DNA of 64,000 bases from Pseudomonadota bacterium (GTDB taxonomy: Bacteria > Pseudomonadota > Gammaproteobacteria > Enterobacterales > Enterobacteriaceae), in NCBI GenBank assembly GCA_018261615.1, contig JAGTSE010000008.1, forward strand, positions 1 through 64,000, written 5' to 3'. The notes below the pieces were generated by a model. The model did no database searches. It was not told the DNA's origin and saw nothing but the letters and a program-made list of their open reading frames with translations. This document shows, piece by piece, positions 55,693 through 64,000 of this stretch. Both the position numbers and the translations under genes were made by a program. Numbering within the stretch: position 1 is the stretch's first letter; the number at the start of each line of letters is the position of its first letter.

Positions 55693-56172
55693 TTACCAGG
55701 CGTCGGGTTTTGGCGCGTTGAGCTGTTCCAGCGTGGCGCGCAACGAAGCGCCATCCGGGAAGTGCAGATCGGGGGCGATTTCAAACAGTGGCCACAGCAT
55801 AAAACCCCGGTTTTTCATATCGTAATGCGGAACCGTCAGGCGCTGCGTATTCAGTGTTAAGGCACCGAACAGCATGATATCGAGATCGAGTGTGCGTGGC
55901 CCCCAGCGCTCCGCTTTACGTACGCGGCCCTGCTGCAACTCAATCCGTTGGGTGTGATCAAGCAGCGCTTCCGGCGCAAGCGTTGTTTCCAGCGCCACAG
56001 CCGCGTTGAGATAATCCGGCTGATCCGGCGGCCCGAGCGGGGGAGTGCGATAGAGCGAAGATACCGCCACAATGCGGCTTCGCGGGATTTCGCCGAGGGC
56101 GGCAATCGCCGCGTTAACCTGATCAAGCGGCGATGCGAGATTGCTGCCCAGCGCGATATAAGCGAGGGTCAC
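55693..56172 (-). CDS. folK: FolK, hydroxymethyl-dihydropterin pyrophosphokinase
   Basis: It transfers pyrophosphate from ATP to 6-hydroxymethyl-dihydropterin in folate synthesis. Length is 159 as in E. coli. Motifs: [16 protein letters not shown] at the start, [18 protein letters not shown] near 43-60 and [14 protein letters not shown] near 90-103 with the Asp pair that binds Mg. It overlaps pcnB by four bases (ATGA), so translation is coupled. In K-12 the yad fimbrial operon separates folK from panB; here only about 100 bases do. Confidence 0.96.
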   Translation of the reverse strand: MTLAYIALGSNLASPLDQVNAAIAALGEIPRSRIVAVSSLYRTPPLGPPDQPDYLNAAVALETTLAPEALLDHTQRIELQQGRVRKAERWGPRTLDLDIMLFGALTLNTQRLTVPHYDMKNRGFMLWPLFEIAPDLHFPDGASLRATLEQLNAPKPDAW

Positions 56173-57566
56173 GCACTGCCCTCACGGCGCGGCGTACGTT
56201 TGCGCGGACGACGGTGACGGCGGCGTTCGGCTGGCTCTTCGCCTAAATCATCCAGCATATCTTTTTGTGCGGGTGGTGCAGAAACCTGGAATTCGCCCCA
56301 CCATTTCACCAGACGTTGCAGCTCGCCGTTGTTTTCCGCTTCGGCGCGCAGCGCAAGCAGATCGTAAGCGGCGCGGAATTTCGGATGCTCCATCAGCTTC
56401 CAGGCGCGTTTGCCCTGGCGACGGGACATGCGTAGCTGTAGCTGCCAGATATCACGGATAAGCGTCGTAATGCGTTTTGGAATGGCCAGCGAACGACAGG
56501 CTTCATCCAGCACATCATTCATCGCCAGCGCGAACGCATCGTAATAGGCAAGCCCGCCTTCCTGCGCAATGCGCTGCGCATCCTCCAGCAGCGGATACCA
56601 GAACATAGCGGCAAACAGGAACGCCGGGTTGACACGCATATCATTGTGGATACGGTTGTCGGTATTCTTCAGCACCTGCTCAATAATGCGCTCCATCGAA
56701 CTGTCACCTTTTTCGGTGAAGTAACGGGTGATGGTCGGGAACAGGGGCTGGAACAGGCCATATTCGCGCAGCAAGCGGCAGGTGTCGTAACCATAGCCCG
56801 CCTGCAATAACTTGAGGGATTCCTCAAACAGACGCGCGGGTGGAACATCGTTAATTAATGTGGCAAGACGCGGGATCGGCTCGGCTGTCTCTTCGCTGAT
56901 GCGCATTCCCAGCTTGGCGGCGAAGCGCACCGCGCGCAGCATGCGCACAGGGTCTTCACGGTAGCGGGTTTCCGGGTTGCCAATCAGGCGAATCACGCCC
57001 TCTTCCAGATCGCGCATGCCACCGACGTAATCACGCACGGTAAAATCGGCAACGCTGTAATAAAGGCTATTGATGGTGAAGTCGCGACGCTGGGCATCTT
57101 CTTCGATGGAACCGAAGATATTGTCGCGCAGTAGCATGCCGTTCTGGCCGCGCTGGGAAATAGAACGATCTGTTTGCTGTTCGTCGTGGTGGCCGCGGAA
57201 GGTGGCGACTTCAATAATTTCCGGGCCGAACATGACATGTGCAAGGCGGAAACGGCGGCCAACCAGCCGGCAGTTGCGGAACAGTTTGCGTACTTGATCC
57301 GGCGTGGCGCTGGTTGTGACGTCAAAATCTTTTGGTTTTTTGCCCAGCAATAAATCGCGCACGCCGCCGCCTACCAGGTAAGCGTCGTAGCCCGCTTTAT
57401 TCAGACGATAGAGCACCTTGAGCGCATTTTCACTGATATCTTTGCGGGAAATAGCGTGCTGCTCACGCGGAATAACCGTCATCTGCGGTTGAGCCAGCGC
57501 CTCGACGGCGATGCTCTCTTCGCGGCTTAGCACCTTGCGGCAAAAATTAGCGACTCGGGTAAAAAT
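56169..57566 (-). CDS. pcnB: PcnB, poly(A) polymerase I, starting at ATT
   Basis: It adds 3' poly(A) tails that mark RNA for decay and so sets the copy number of ColE1-type plasmids. The nucleotidyltransferase motif [20 protein letters not shown] lies near 65-84, [12 protein letters not shown] near 155 and [20 protein letters not shown] near 187; a basic Arg-rich tail ends the protein. I start at ATT 57566, with CGAGGTG four bases upstream, giving 465 residues and the E. coli N-terminus ([17 protein letters not shown]). E. coli pcnB is known to use this rare AUU start, which limits expression. A TTG seven codons upstream lacks a ribosome site. Confidence 0.93.
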   Translation of the reverse strand: MFTRVANFCRKVLSREESIAVEALAQPQMTVIPREQHAISRKDISENALKVLYRLNKAGYDAYLVGGGVRDLLLGKKPKDFDVTTSATPDQVRKLFRNCRLVGRRFRLAHVMFGPEIIEVATFRGHHDEQQTDRSISQRGQNGMLLRDNIFGSIEEDAQRRDFTINSLYYSVADFTVRDYVGGMRDLEEGVIRLIGNPETRYREDPVRMLRAVRFAAKLGMRISEETAEPIPRLATLINDVPPARLFEESLKLLQAGYGYDTCRLLREYGLFQPLFPTITRYFTEKGDSSMERIIEQVLKNTDNRIHNDMRVNPAFLFAAMFWYPLLEDAQRIAQEGGLAYYDAFALAMNDVLDEACRSLAIPKRITTLIRDIWQLQLRMSRRQGKRAWKLMEHPKFRAAYDLLALRAEAENNGELQRLVKWWGEFQVSAPPAQKDMLDDLGEEPAERRRHRRPRKRTPRREGSA

Positions 57567-57650
57567 AGTACACCTCGGTAGTGTCAAACGTCAGGACAAA
57601 AAAATAGCGGCTAATCATAGCTCAGCGCGACGCATTTGAGAATGATGTAT

Positions 57651-58517
57651 TCACATCTGCCCCTCTGGTACGCGGGGAAGTGACCAATTTTTGACCGCCC
57701 GGTTCAGCAACGCTTCGCTGCTGAGATCCTGCCACCCATTTGGTACATCTTGGTTCAGAAATTGTAAAGCCCTGATTATTATGGGACGAGGATCGCCGCC
57801 AGGCAAGGCAGGCGCATGGTTTTGCTTGGAGAGCTTATTCCCTTGCTCGTTAAGCGCCAGCGGTAGATGAATATACGCTGGAACAGGCCAGCCAAGTTGC
57901 TGATAGAGTGAGATTTGCCGCACTGTCGATTCAATCAGGTCCGCGCCGCGAACGATCTCCGTTACGCCCTGAAAATGATCGTCGACCACGACGGCCAGGT
58001 TGTAAGCGAATAACCCATCACGACGATGAATAATGAAATCTTCCCGCGCCAGTTTTTCATCGGCCACAATGCGGCCGCGTAGTCGATCGTCAAAATGCAG
58101 CACTGGCTGATATTGCAGCAGACGTAACGCAGCATTTTCCGGGCCGTTGTGGCGGGTGCGGCAATAGCCATCGTAGATGCCGCCGATACTCTGGATACGC
58201 GCGCGGGTGCAGGTACAGAAGTAACTTAAACCGTCACGTTGCAGAGTGGCGAGCATTTCACGGTAGGCATCATGTCGTTGCGATTGCCACAACACTTCAC
58301 CGTCCCAGTGCAGACCGTAGTGTTCCAACTGACGTAAAATTGTCGCTGCTGCGCCGGGAACCTCACGAGGGGGATCAATATCTTCGATACGGACGAGCCA
58401 GACGCCCTGATTGGCGCGGGCCTGCAGGTAGCTGCCAAGCGCAGCAATCAATGAGCCAAAGTGCAGTTCACCGGAAGGAGATGGCGCAAAGCGCCCAATG
58501 TAATGTGATTCAGGCAT
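57651..58517 (-). CDS. gluQ: GluQ, glutamyl-queuosine tRNA(Asp) synthetase
   Basis: Also called YadB. It activates glutamate and attaches it to queuosine in the anticodon of tRNA-Asp. It is a glutamyl-tRNA synthetase catalytic core without the anticodon domain: HIGH-like [13 protein letters not shown] near 8-20, KMSKS-like KLSKQNHAP near 225, and zinc-site cysteines in [11 protein letters not shown] and DGYCR near 97-117. I start at ATG 58517 ([13 protein letters not shown]); a TTG four codons upstream is also possible. The C-terminus is shorter and diverged from E. coli. Confidence 0.93.
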   Translation of the reverse strand: MPESHYIGRFAPSPSGELHFGSLIAALGSYLQARANQGVWLVRIEDIDPPREVPGAAATILRQLEHYGLHWDGEVLWQSQRHDAYREMLATLQRDGLSYFCTCTRARIQSIGGIYDGYCRTRHNGPENAALRLLQYQPVLHFDDRLRGRIVADEKLAREDFIIHRRDGLFAYNLAVVVDDHFQGVTEIVRGADLIESTVRQISLYQQLGWPVPAYIHLPLALNEQGNKLSKQNHAPALPGGDPRPIIIRALQFLNQDVPNGWQDLSSEALLNRAVKNWSLPRVPEGQM

Positions 58518-58608
58518 ATCGACAGGCAAAAGAATATAAGGCGGGAATCACTCCCGCCGTATAAGACGCACCACGCCTAAGTGATGTGTCATCAGTGATA
58601 GCGGGGGA

Positions 58609-59064
58609 TTAACCCGCCATCTGTTTTTCGCGGATTTCCGCCAGCGTTTTACAGTCGATGCACAGATCGGCGGTCGGACGCGCTTCCAGACGACGGATAC
58701 CAATTTCCACGCCGCAGGATTCACAGAAGCCGAAATCTTCGTCTTCTACTTTTTTCAACGTCTTCTCGATCTTTTTAATCAGCTTGCGCTCGCGATCACG
58801 GTTACGCAGTTCGAGGCTGAACTCTTCTTCCTGAGCGGCACGGTCAACCGGATCCGGGAAGTTAGCGGCTTCGTCCTGCATATGTGTAACGGTGCGATCG
58901 ACTTCATCCCTGAGTTGATTACGCCATGCTTCAAGAATTCGCTTGAAGTGCGCCAGCTGGGCTTCGTTCATATACTCTTCGCCCGGTTTCTCTTGATACG
59001 GCTCCACCCCAGCGATGGCGAGAATACTCAGGGACGATGTTTTACGGTTTTGCCCTTCTTGCAT
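58609..59064 (-). CDS. dksA: DksA, RNA polymerase secondary-channel regulator
   Basis: It works with ppGpp to repress rRNA promoters and activate amino-acid promoters. A coiled coil carries the tip motif DxxDxA in [14 protein letters not shown] (residues 71-76), and a C4 zinc finger is formed by [10 protein letters not shown] near 113 and LCIDCK near 134. I start at ATG 59064 ([11 protein letters not shown]), giving 151 residues, nearly identical to E. coli; an ATG six codons upstream is rejected. Confidence 0.98.
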   Translation of the reverse strand: MQEGQNRKTSSLSILAIAGVEPYQEKPGEEYMNEAQLAHFKRILEAWRNQLRDEVDRTVTHMQDEAANFPDPVDRAAQEEEFSLELRNRDRERKLIKKIEKTLKKVEDEDFGFCESCGVEIGIRRLEARPTADLCIDCKTLAEIREKQMAG

Positions 59065-59238
59065 GTTGCTTCTCCTTAACACGCACTATCGATCCCCGTG
59101 TGGGGGAAAAATCAGGCCGCTATAAATAACAGATGCTTTTACAGATGGCAAATATCTAAACGTAACACTTGACAAGGCTGTGAGGAAAAGCGTATTTGCG
59201 CACGCGAACAAATCACTGCCCCGTCAACTGTTTGCCCT

Positions 59239-59943
59239 TTATACCGTAAAAGGTAGCGGCAACCTAAGAGTGATATTATCGGCAGAAAGTTCCGCTTTAT
59301 AAGCGATTACTTCTACCCCCTGACGTTGTGCGTCACTCAATAATCGTGCGTATTCCTCGTCAATATGGCGTGCTGGAGAAAAATGTTCAACGGCAGAGTG
59401 CAGGACGGCAAACAGAATTACCGCGCGATCGCCGCTGGCCGCGACGCTCATTAACTCCCGCAGATGCTTTTGTCCTCGCAGGGTGACGGCATCCGGAAAG
59501 TAGCCTGACTGCTGCTCGGCGAGCGTGACCGATTTCACTTCAATATAGCAGTTGCGGCGATCCTCTGCCTGTAACAAAAAGTCAATTCTGCTACGCTCAG
59601 CACCATATTTTACTTCGCTTTTCAGCGAGCTATATCCCGTCAGTTCCGCCAGGCGACCGGCGAGAATGGCTTCTTTTGTTAACGCATTGGCCTGTTGAGT
59701 GTTGACGCAAATAAATGCTCCCTGCCGGGTTTGGGTTAATTCCCAGGTGTGTGCATATTTGCGCTTCAGATTTGTCGAAGTGGAATACCACACCGTATCG
59801 CCTGGCGTCGCGCAGCCCGTCATCGCTCCGGTATTAGGACAATGCAATGTCAGGGTTTCTCCTTCCGGGGTAATCACGTCTGCCAGGAAACGTTTATAGC
59901 GCTGGATCAGGGTGGCGGATTTAAGCGGTGGCATAAATTCCAT
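59239..59943 (-). CDS. sfsA: SfsA, sugar fermentation stimulation protein
   Basis: A 234-residue protein, the E. coli length, found by its effect on maltose metabolism in CRP-mutant strains. It has an N-terminal OB-like domain ([20 protein letters not shown]) and a nuclease-like fold with the RSRIDFLLQ ... [12 protein letters not shown] motif (Asp near 123, Glu-x-Lys near 136). The true activity is uncertain. It lies between thpR and dksA on the minus strand, 12 bases after thpR. Confidence 0.93.
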   Translation of the reverse strand: MEFMPPLKSATLIQRYKRFLADVITPEGETLTLHCPNTGAMTGCATPGDTVWYSTSTNLKRKYAHTWELTQTRQGAFICVNTQQANALTKEAILAGRLAELTGYSSLKSEVKYGAERSRIDFLLQAEDRRNCYIEVKSVTLAEQQSGYFPDAVTLRGQKHLRELMSVAASGDRAVILFAVLHSAVEHFSPARHIDEEYARLLSDAQRQGVEVIAYKAELSADNITLRLPLPFTV

Positions 59944-59955
59944 AGGAAATCCTTA

Positions 59956-60489
59956 TTATTCTGTTTTCAGCGTCCAGCGGTTCAGCGGCGTGTAACGCGT
60001 GCGTCCCTGGATAAACTGCGATTCATACAGGGCAAATTCGTTGACCGGGAAAGACCAGCGAAACCCCGGCGGCGGGATCGTCACCGCGCGGTTGGCGTCA
60101 CGCAGCAGCGTAATATGCGGATGAAACGGTTGAGGGCTTTGATAACACCCGCTACGCGAAGCCTGCGCGCGCAGCATATCAGCCAGTTGCAGCAACCCGC
60201 GCGGCGGCTGGCGCGAGCCGAGCCAAATCACTCTGGAGCGCAGCCACTGGCCAGCGTCATCCAGATGAAGCGTAAAACCCGGCTGGCGAATGCGCCCGGC
60301 CAGCCCTTCCAGCGCACGCTGCTTTTCCGCGCTGATGTCGCCGAGGAATGCTAGTGTCAGATGCAGGTTTGCTGCAGCCACCGGGCGTCCGGCTTCGGGG
60401 GGAAAGTGCTGCGCGCGCCAGTGAATGACCTGTGTCTGGATGTCAGCAGGTAGTTCGATGGCGAAAAACAGCCTTTTTGATTCGGCCAT
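59956..60489 (-). CDS. thpR: ThpR, 2H phosphodiesterase (2'-5' RNA ligase family)
   Basis: Formerly LigT, 177 residues. The two HxTx motifs of the 2H fold are present: NLHLTLAFLG near 41-50 and FHPHITLLRD near 124-133. The enzyme can make or break 2'-5' RNA linkages and opens 2',3'-cyclic phosphates; the cell substrate is not settled. It leads the thpR-sfsA pair and diverges from hrpB. Confidence 0.93.
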   Translation of the reverse strand: MAESKRLFFAIELPADIQTQVIHWRAQHFPPEAGRPVAAANLHLTLAFLGDISAEKQRALEGLAGRIRQPGFTLHLDDAGQWLRSRVIWLGSRQPPRGLLQLADMLRAQASRSGCYQSPQPFHPHITLLRDANRAVTIPPPGFRWSFPVNEFALYESQFIQGRTRYTPLNRWTLKTE

Positions 60490-60518
60490 GGCGTGTTCTC
60501 GGTAATGAATTATGGCGA

Positions 60519-60527
60519 TGGTATACT
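60519..60527 (+). promoter_or_regulatory. Extended -10 promoter element for hrpB
   Basis: TGGTATACT (60519-60527) fits an extended -10 (TGn plus TATAAT-like). It lies about 35 bases before the hrpB GTG start, with no good -35, as is usual for extended -10 promoters. Confidence 0.45.
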
Positions 60528-60562
60528 AGCTGGCCTTCTTATGTGAATCCTCTGGAGCTTTT

Positions 60563-62992
60563 GTGTCCTCACTGCCGGTTGCTGCTGTTCTGCCCGATAT
60601 CCTTGCTGCGTTACGTTCTTCTTCTCAGGTGTTGTTGAGTGCGCCGACTGGTTCCGGGAAATCCACCTGGCTACCGTTACAACTGCTGCAACAGGGGGAA
60701 ATCAATGGACGGATTTTGCTGCTTGAGCCGCGTCGCCTGGCGGCGCGCAATGTGGCGCAGCGACTGGCGGAACTGCTGAATGAGAAACCCGGCGAAACCG
60801 TAGGTTACCGCATGCGTGCAGAAACCTGCGTAGGGCCGAACACGCGCCTCGAAGTAGTCACTGAAGGGATTTTAACGCGCCTGATCCAGCAGGATCCGGA
60901 GTTGACAGGCATTGGGCTGGTGATCCTTGATGAATTCCATGAACGCAGCTTGCAGGCGGATCTGGCGCTGGCGTTGTTGCTGGATCTCCAGCAGGGGCTG
61001 CGCGACAATCTTAAATTGTTGGTGATGTCCGCCACGCTGGATAATGAACGTCTGCAAACTCTTTTGCCGCAGGCGCCTGCCATCGTTTCCGCCGGGCGGG
61101 CATACCCGGTCGAGCAACGCTATCAGGCGCTGGCAATGCATCAGCGCTTTGATGAAGCCGTGGCGCAGGTCGTTAGCGGATTACTGCGCGAGGAACACGG
61201 TTCTTTATTGCTGTTTTTACCGGGAGTAGGCGAGATCCAGCGCGTGCAGGAGCAACTGGCCGCCCGCGTCGGCAGCGATGTGCTGCTCTGCCCGCTCTAT
61301 GGCGCATTGCCGCTTAGCGAGCAACGCAAGGCGATTTTGCCTGCGCCAGCCGGGCAGCGCAAAGTGGTACTCGCCACCAATATTGCCGAAACCAGTCTGA
61401 CCATCGAAGGTATTCGCCTGGTGGTAGACAGTGCGCAGGAGCGCGTGGCGCGTTTCGATCCCCGCAGCGGCTTAACCCGGCTGGTGACACAACGTATTAG
61501 CGTGGCGTCGATGACGCAGCGCGCTGGTCGCGCTGGGCGTCTGGAAGCGGGGATTTGCATTCATTTATTAAGTAAAGAGCAGGCTGAACGTGCGTCGGCA
61601 CAAAGCAGCCCGGAAATTCTGCACAGCGATTTATCCGGCCTGTTGATGGAATTATTACTCTGGGGATGCCAGCATCCTGCGCAACTTTGCTGGCTGGATC
61701 TGCCTCCGGAGACTAATCTGGCGGCGGCGCGCACGCTGCTCACGCAACTGCGGGCGCTGGAAGAGGGACGTTTAACGGCGTTTGGTCAGCGGATGGCCGC
61801 GCTGGGTAACGATCCGCGCCTGGCCGCAATGCTGGCGGCGGCTGAAGGGGATGACGAGATCGCGACGGCGGCAACGCTGGCCGCCATCCTTGAAGAACCA
61901 CCTCGTGGCGGAAACAGTGATTTAAGCGCGGCCTTTTCGCGCACGCAGCCAAACTGGCAACAGCGTGCGCGCCAGCTCGCTCGTAGGCTGAAAAGCAGCG
62001 GGGGAGAAGGGGATATCAGCGCGGTGGCACCGTTGCTTGCCAATGTGTTTGCTGATCGTATTGCGCGCAGGCGCGGGCAGGAAGGGCGTTATCAACTGGC
62101 GAACGGTATGGGGGCGACGCTGGATGCTGACGATGCGCTAAATCGCCATGAGTGGCTGCTTGCGCCGTTGTTATTGCAGGGAAGCCAGTCACCGGATGCG
62201 CGCATTCTACTGGCGTTGCCGCTCGATATTGAGGCGCTAATCGCCCGCTGCCGGCAACTGTTGCAGCAATCGGATACCGTCGAATGGGACGAGGCGCAAG
62301 GCACGTTAAAAGCCTTCCGCCGCAGCCGGATTGGCCTGTTAACGGTGAAAGTGCAGCCGCTGGCTAAACCCTCAGAAGAGGAACTGCATCAGGCGATGCT
62401 TAACGGCATCCGCGATAAAGGTTTGCAAGTTTTGAACTGGACGCCGGAGGCTGTGCAGTACCGTTTACGTTTACACTGCGCGGCGAAATGGCTGCCGGAA
62501 GATGGCTGGCCCGCCGTAGATGAGGCCTCTTTACTGGAGAATCTGGAGCAATGGTTACTGCCGCAAATGGGCGGTATCCGATCGCTGCGCGATTTAAAAG
62601 CGCTGGATGTTACGCAGGCATTACAAAACACCCTGCCGTGGTCATTACGTCAACGGCTGGATAGTGAACTGCCGGGGCATTACACTGTGCCGACGGGAAG
62701 CCGGATTGCCATCCGTTATCATGAAGATAACCCACCTGCGCTGGCGGTGCGTATGCAGGAGATGTTTGGCGAAGCGGCCACGCCGACGATTGCTCAAGGG
62801 CGCGTCGCGCTGGTGCTGGAGCTACTTTCCCCGGCGCAGCGGCCACTGCAAATTACGCGGGATTTAAGTGCATTCTGGAACGGCGCTTATCGTGAAGTGC
62901 AAAAAGAGATGAAAGGGCGCTATCCGAAACATGTCTGGCCGGACGATCCGGCGAATACTGCGCCGACCCGGCGCACGAAGAAGTATTCGTAA
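60563..62992 (+). CDS. hrpB: HrpB, DEAH-family ATP-dependent helicase
   Basis: An 809-residue SF2 helicase, role in the cell unclear. Motif I LLSAPTGSGKSTWLP lies near 26, motif II reads VILDEFHERS near 118 (DEFH in place of DEAH), motif III MSATLDN near 151, motif V TNIAETSLTIEGI near 272 and motif VI SMTQRAGRAGR near 315. A winged-helix, ratchet and C-terminal HrpB domain follow. The start is GTG 60563 with a GGAG site, supported by SSLPVAAVLPDI. E. coli HrpB is of the same length. Confidence 0.95.
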   Translation: MSSLPVAAVLPDILAALRSSSQVLLSAPTGSGKSTWLPLQLLQQGEINGRILLLEPRRLAARNVAQRLAELLNEKPGETVGYRMRAETCVGPNTRLEVVTEGILTRLIQQDPELTGIGLVILDEFHERSLQADLALALLLDLQQGLRDNLKLLVMSATLDNERLQTLLPQAPAIVSAGRAYPVEQRYQALAMHQRFDEAVAQVVSGLLREEHGSLLLFLPGVGEIQRVQEQLAARVGSDVLLCPLYGALPLSEQRKAILPAPAGQRKVVLATNIAETSLTIEGIRLVVDSAQERVARFDPRSGLTRLVTQRISVASMTQRAGRAGRLEAGICIHLLSKEQAERASAQSSPEILHSDLSGLLMELLLWGCQHPAQLCWLDLPPETNLAAARTLLTQLRALEEGRLTAFGQRMAALGNDPRLAAMLAAAEGDDEIATAATLAAILEEPPRGGNSDLSAAFSRTQPNWQQRARQLARRLKSSGGEGDISAVAPLLANVFADRIARRRGQEGRYQLANGMGATLDADDALNRHEWLLAPLLLQGSQSPDARILLALPLDIEALIARCRQLLQQSDTVEWDEAQGTLKAFRRSRIGLLTVKVQPLAKPSEEELHQAMLNGIRDKGLQVLNWTPEAVQYRLRLHCAAKWLPEDGWPAVDEASLLENLEQWLLPQMGGIRSLRDLKALDVTQALQNTLPWSLRQRLDSELPGHYTVPTGSRIAIRYHEDNPPALAVRMQEMFGEAATPTIAQGRVALVLELLSPAQRPLQITRDLSAFWNGAYREVQKEMKGRYPKHVWPDDPANTAPTRRTKKYS

Positions 62993-63102
62993 AACCGGAT
63001 GAGCAGCGCGGTGCGCTAAAAATTGAGAGATTTCTTCTTCTGCCCGTTGGCAAAAGAACTGAGAATCAGGCCCTTGCGCCTGAATGTTGCGGAGAGTAAA
63101 GC

Positions 63103-64000
63103 ATGGCGGGGAATGACCGCGAGCCAATTGGACGTAAGGGGAAACCTGTGCGTCCGGCGAAAGAAAAAATCAGTCGTCGCCGACTCCGGGAAGAGGAGTA
63201 CGACGATTACGACGATGATGATGATGAGGATGAAGAACCGATGCCGAAAAAAGGTAAAGCCAAAGGCGGGAAGCCACGCGGCAAACGCGGTTGGTTCTGG
63301 CTGCTGTTGAAAATTTTCATCGTTTTAGCTGTGCTGTGCGCCATTTATGGCGTTTATCTGGATCAAAAAATCCGCGCCCGTATCGACGGCAAAGTCTGGC
63401 AGTTGCCAGCTGCGGTTTATGGCCGTATGGTCAACCTTGAGCCGGATATGGCGATCAGCAAGAACGAAATGGTAAAACTGCTGGAAGCTACGCAGTACCG
63501 CCAGGTGACGAAGATGACGCGTCCCGGCGAGTTTACCGTGCAGGCGAAAAGCATTGAGATGATCCGCCGTCCGTTTGATTTTCCGGACAGCAAAGAGGGG
63601 CAGGTGCGCGCGCGTCTGACCTTTGACGGCGATCGGCTGGAAACCATCGAGAACATGGACAGCAATCGCCAGTTCGGTTTCTTCCGTCTCGACCCGCGCC
63701 TTATTACGATGCTCTCTTCGCCGAACGGCGAGCAGCGTCTGTTCGTGCCGCGTAACGGTTTCCCGGATCTGCTGGTTGATACGTTGCTGGCGACCGAAGA
63801 CCGTCATTTCTATGAACATGACGGTATCAGCTTCTATTCCATTGGCCGTGCTGTGCTGGCCAACCTGACAGCCGGACGCACGGTGCAAGGGGCAAGTACG
63901 CTGACGCAGCAGTTGGTGAAGAACCTGTTCCTCAGCAGCGAACGGTCGTACTGGCGTAAAGCCAACGAAGCCTATATGGCGCTGATTATGGATGCCCGCT
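63103..64000 (+). CDS. mrcB: MrcB (PBP1b), bifunctional peptidoglycan synthase, 5' part
   Basis: A class A penicillin-binding protein cut by the window end after about 299 codons. A basic and acidic cytoplasmic tail is followed by one membrane segment near 64-86 ([20 protein letters not shown]), the UB2H regulatory domain (about 108-200) that binds LpoB, and the start of the glycosyltransferase domain with the catalytic Glu in [12 protein letters not shown] near 233 and [15 protein letters not shown] near 265. ATG 63103 follows GGAGAG. ATG 63241 (residue 47, MPKKGK) corresponds to the internal start of the short PBP1b form in E. coli. Confidence 0.96.
   Translation, partial: MAGNDREPIGRKGKPVRPAKEKISRRRLREEEYDDYDDDDDEDEEPMPKKGKAKGGKPRGKRGWFWLLLKIFIVLAVLCAIYGVYLDQKIRARIDGKVWQLPAAVYGRMVNLEPDMAISKNEMVKLLEATQYRQVTKMTRPGEFTVQAKSIEMIRRPFDFPDSKEGQVRARLTFDGDRLETIENMDSNRQFGFFRLDPRLITMLSSPNGEQRLFVPRNGFPDLLVDTLLATEDRHFYEHDGISFYSIGRAVLANLTAGRTVQGASTLTQQLVKNLFLSSERSYWRKANEAYMALIMDAR

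Noticed and set aside
57567..57587. TTG start giving a 472-residue PcnB
   Set aside because: No ribosome site precedes it, while ATT at 57566 has one and matches the known E. coli start.

Overview
The window is a chromosomal segment from a member of the Enterobacteriaceae close to Escherichia, Salmonella and Citrobacter. Gene order from mraZ to mrcB follows the Escherichia coli map almost gene for gene. FtsZ, FtsA, AceE, Lpd and DksA are nearly identical to my memory of the E. coli proteins. CueO, AmpD, HofC, SecM and the middle of DdlB are clearly more divergent, so this is probably not E. coli or Shigella itself. No species call is attempted.

Layout: 1-700 is a leader with an inverted repeat, the mra promoter and MraZ operators. 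701-17549 is the complete division and cell wall cluster, with genes touching or overlapping: mraZ, rsmH, ftsL, ftsI, murE, murF, mraY, murD, ftsW, murG, murC, ddlB, ftsQ, ftsA, ftsZ. It makes lipid II from UDP-sugar precursors and builds the septal machine. Next come lpxC (lipid A), secM-secA (translocation motor and its arrest-peptide sensor) and mutT. The minus-strand block yacG-zapD-coaE follows, then guaC on the plus strand, then the pilin-like block ppdD-hofB-hofC and nadC on the minus strand. ampD-ampE (cell wall recycling) is followed by aroP on the minus strand. pdhR-aceE-aceF-lpd encodes pyruvate dehydrogenase and its repressor, and acnB and yacL follow. speD, speE and yacC (spermidine block) are on the minus strand, cueO on the plus strand with a CueR-type promoter, and a wrecked gcd on the minus strand. 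Then come hpt, can, yadG-yadH, yadE, the pantothenate genes panD-panC-panB, folK-pcnB, gluQ, dksA, sfsA, thpR, hrpB and the start of mrcB, which is cut by the window end.

Most of this is ordinary core genome. I found no phage, insertion sequence, CRISPR array, tRNA, rRNA or new defence system. Points worth a second look are: gcd reduced to its two ends joined out of frame, with a perfect CRP site left beside it; pcnB starting at ATT; a variant SecM arrest peptide; an AT-rich, divergent patch inside ddlB; an unrecognised 81-residue reading frame between lpd and acnB; a possible transporter relic between ampE and aroP; and several accessory slots (yacH, yadI, yadD, the yad fimbrial operon) that are empty compared with E. 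coli K-12. Comparisons with K-12 are from memory, not from alignment.
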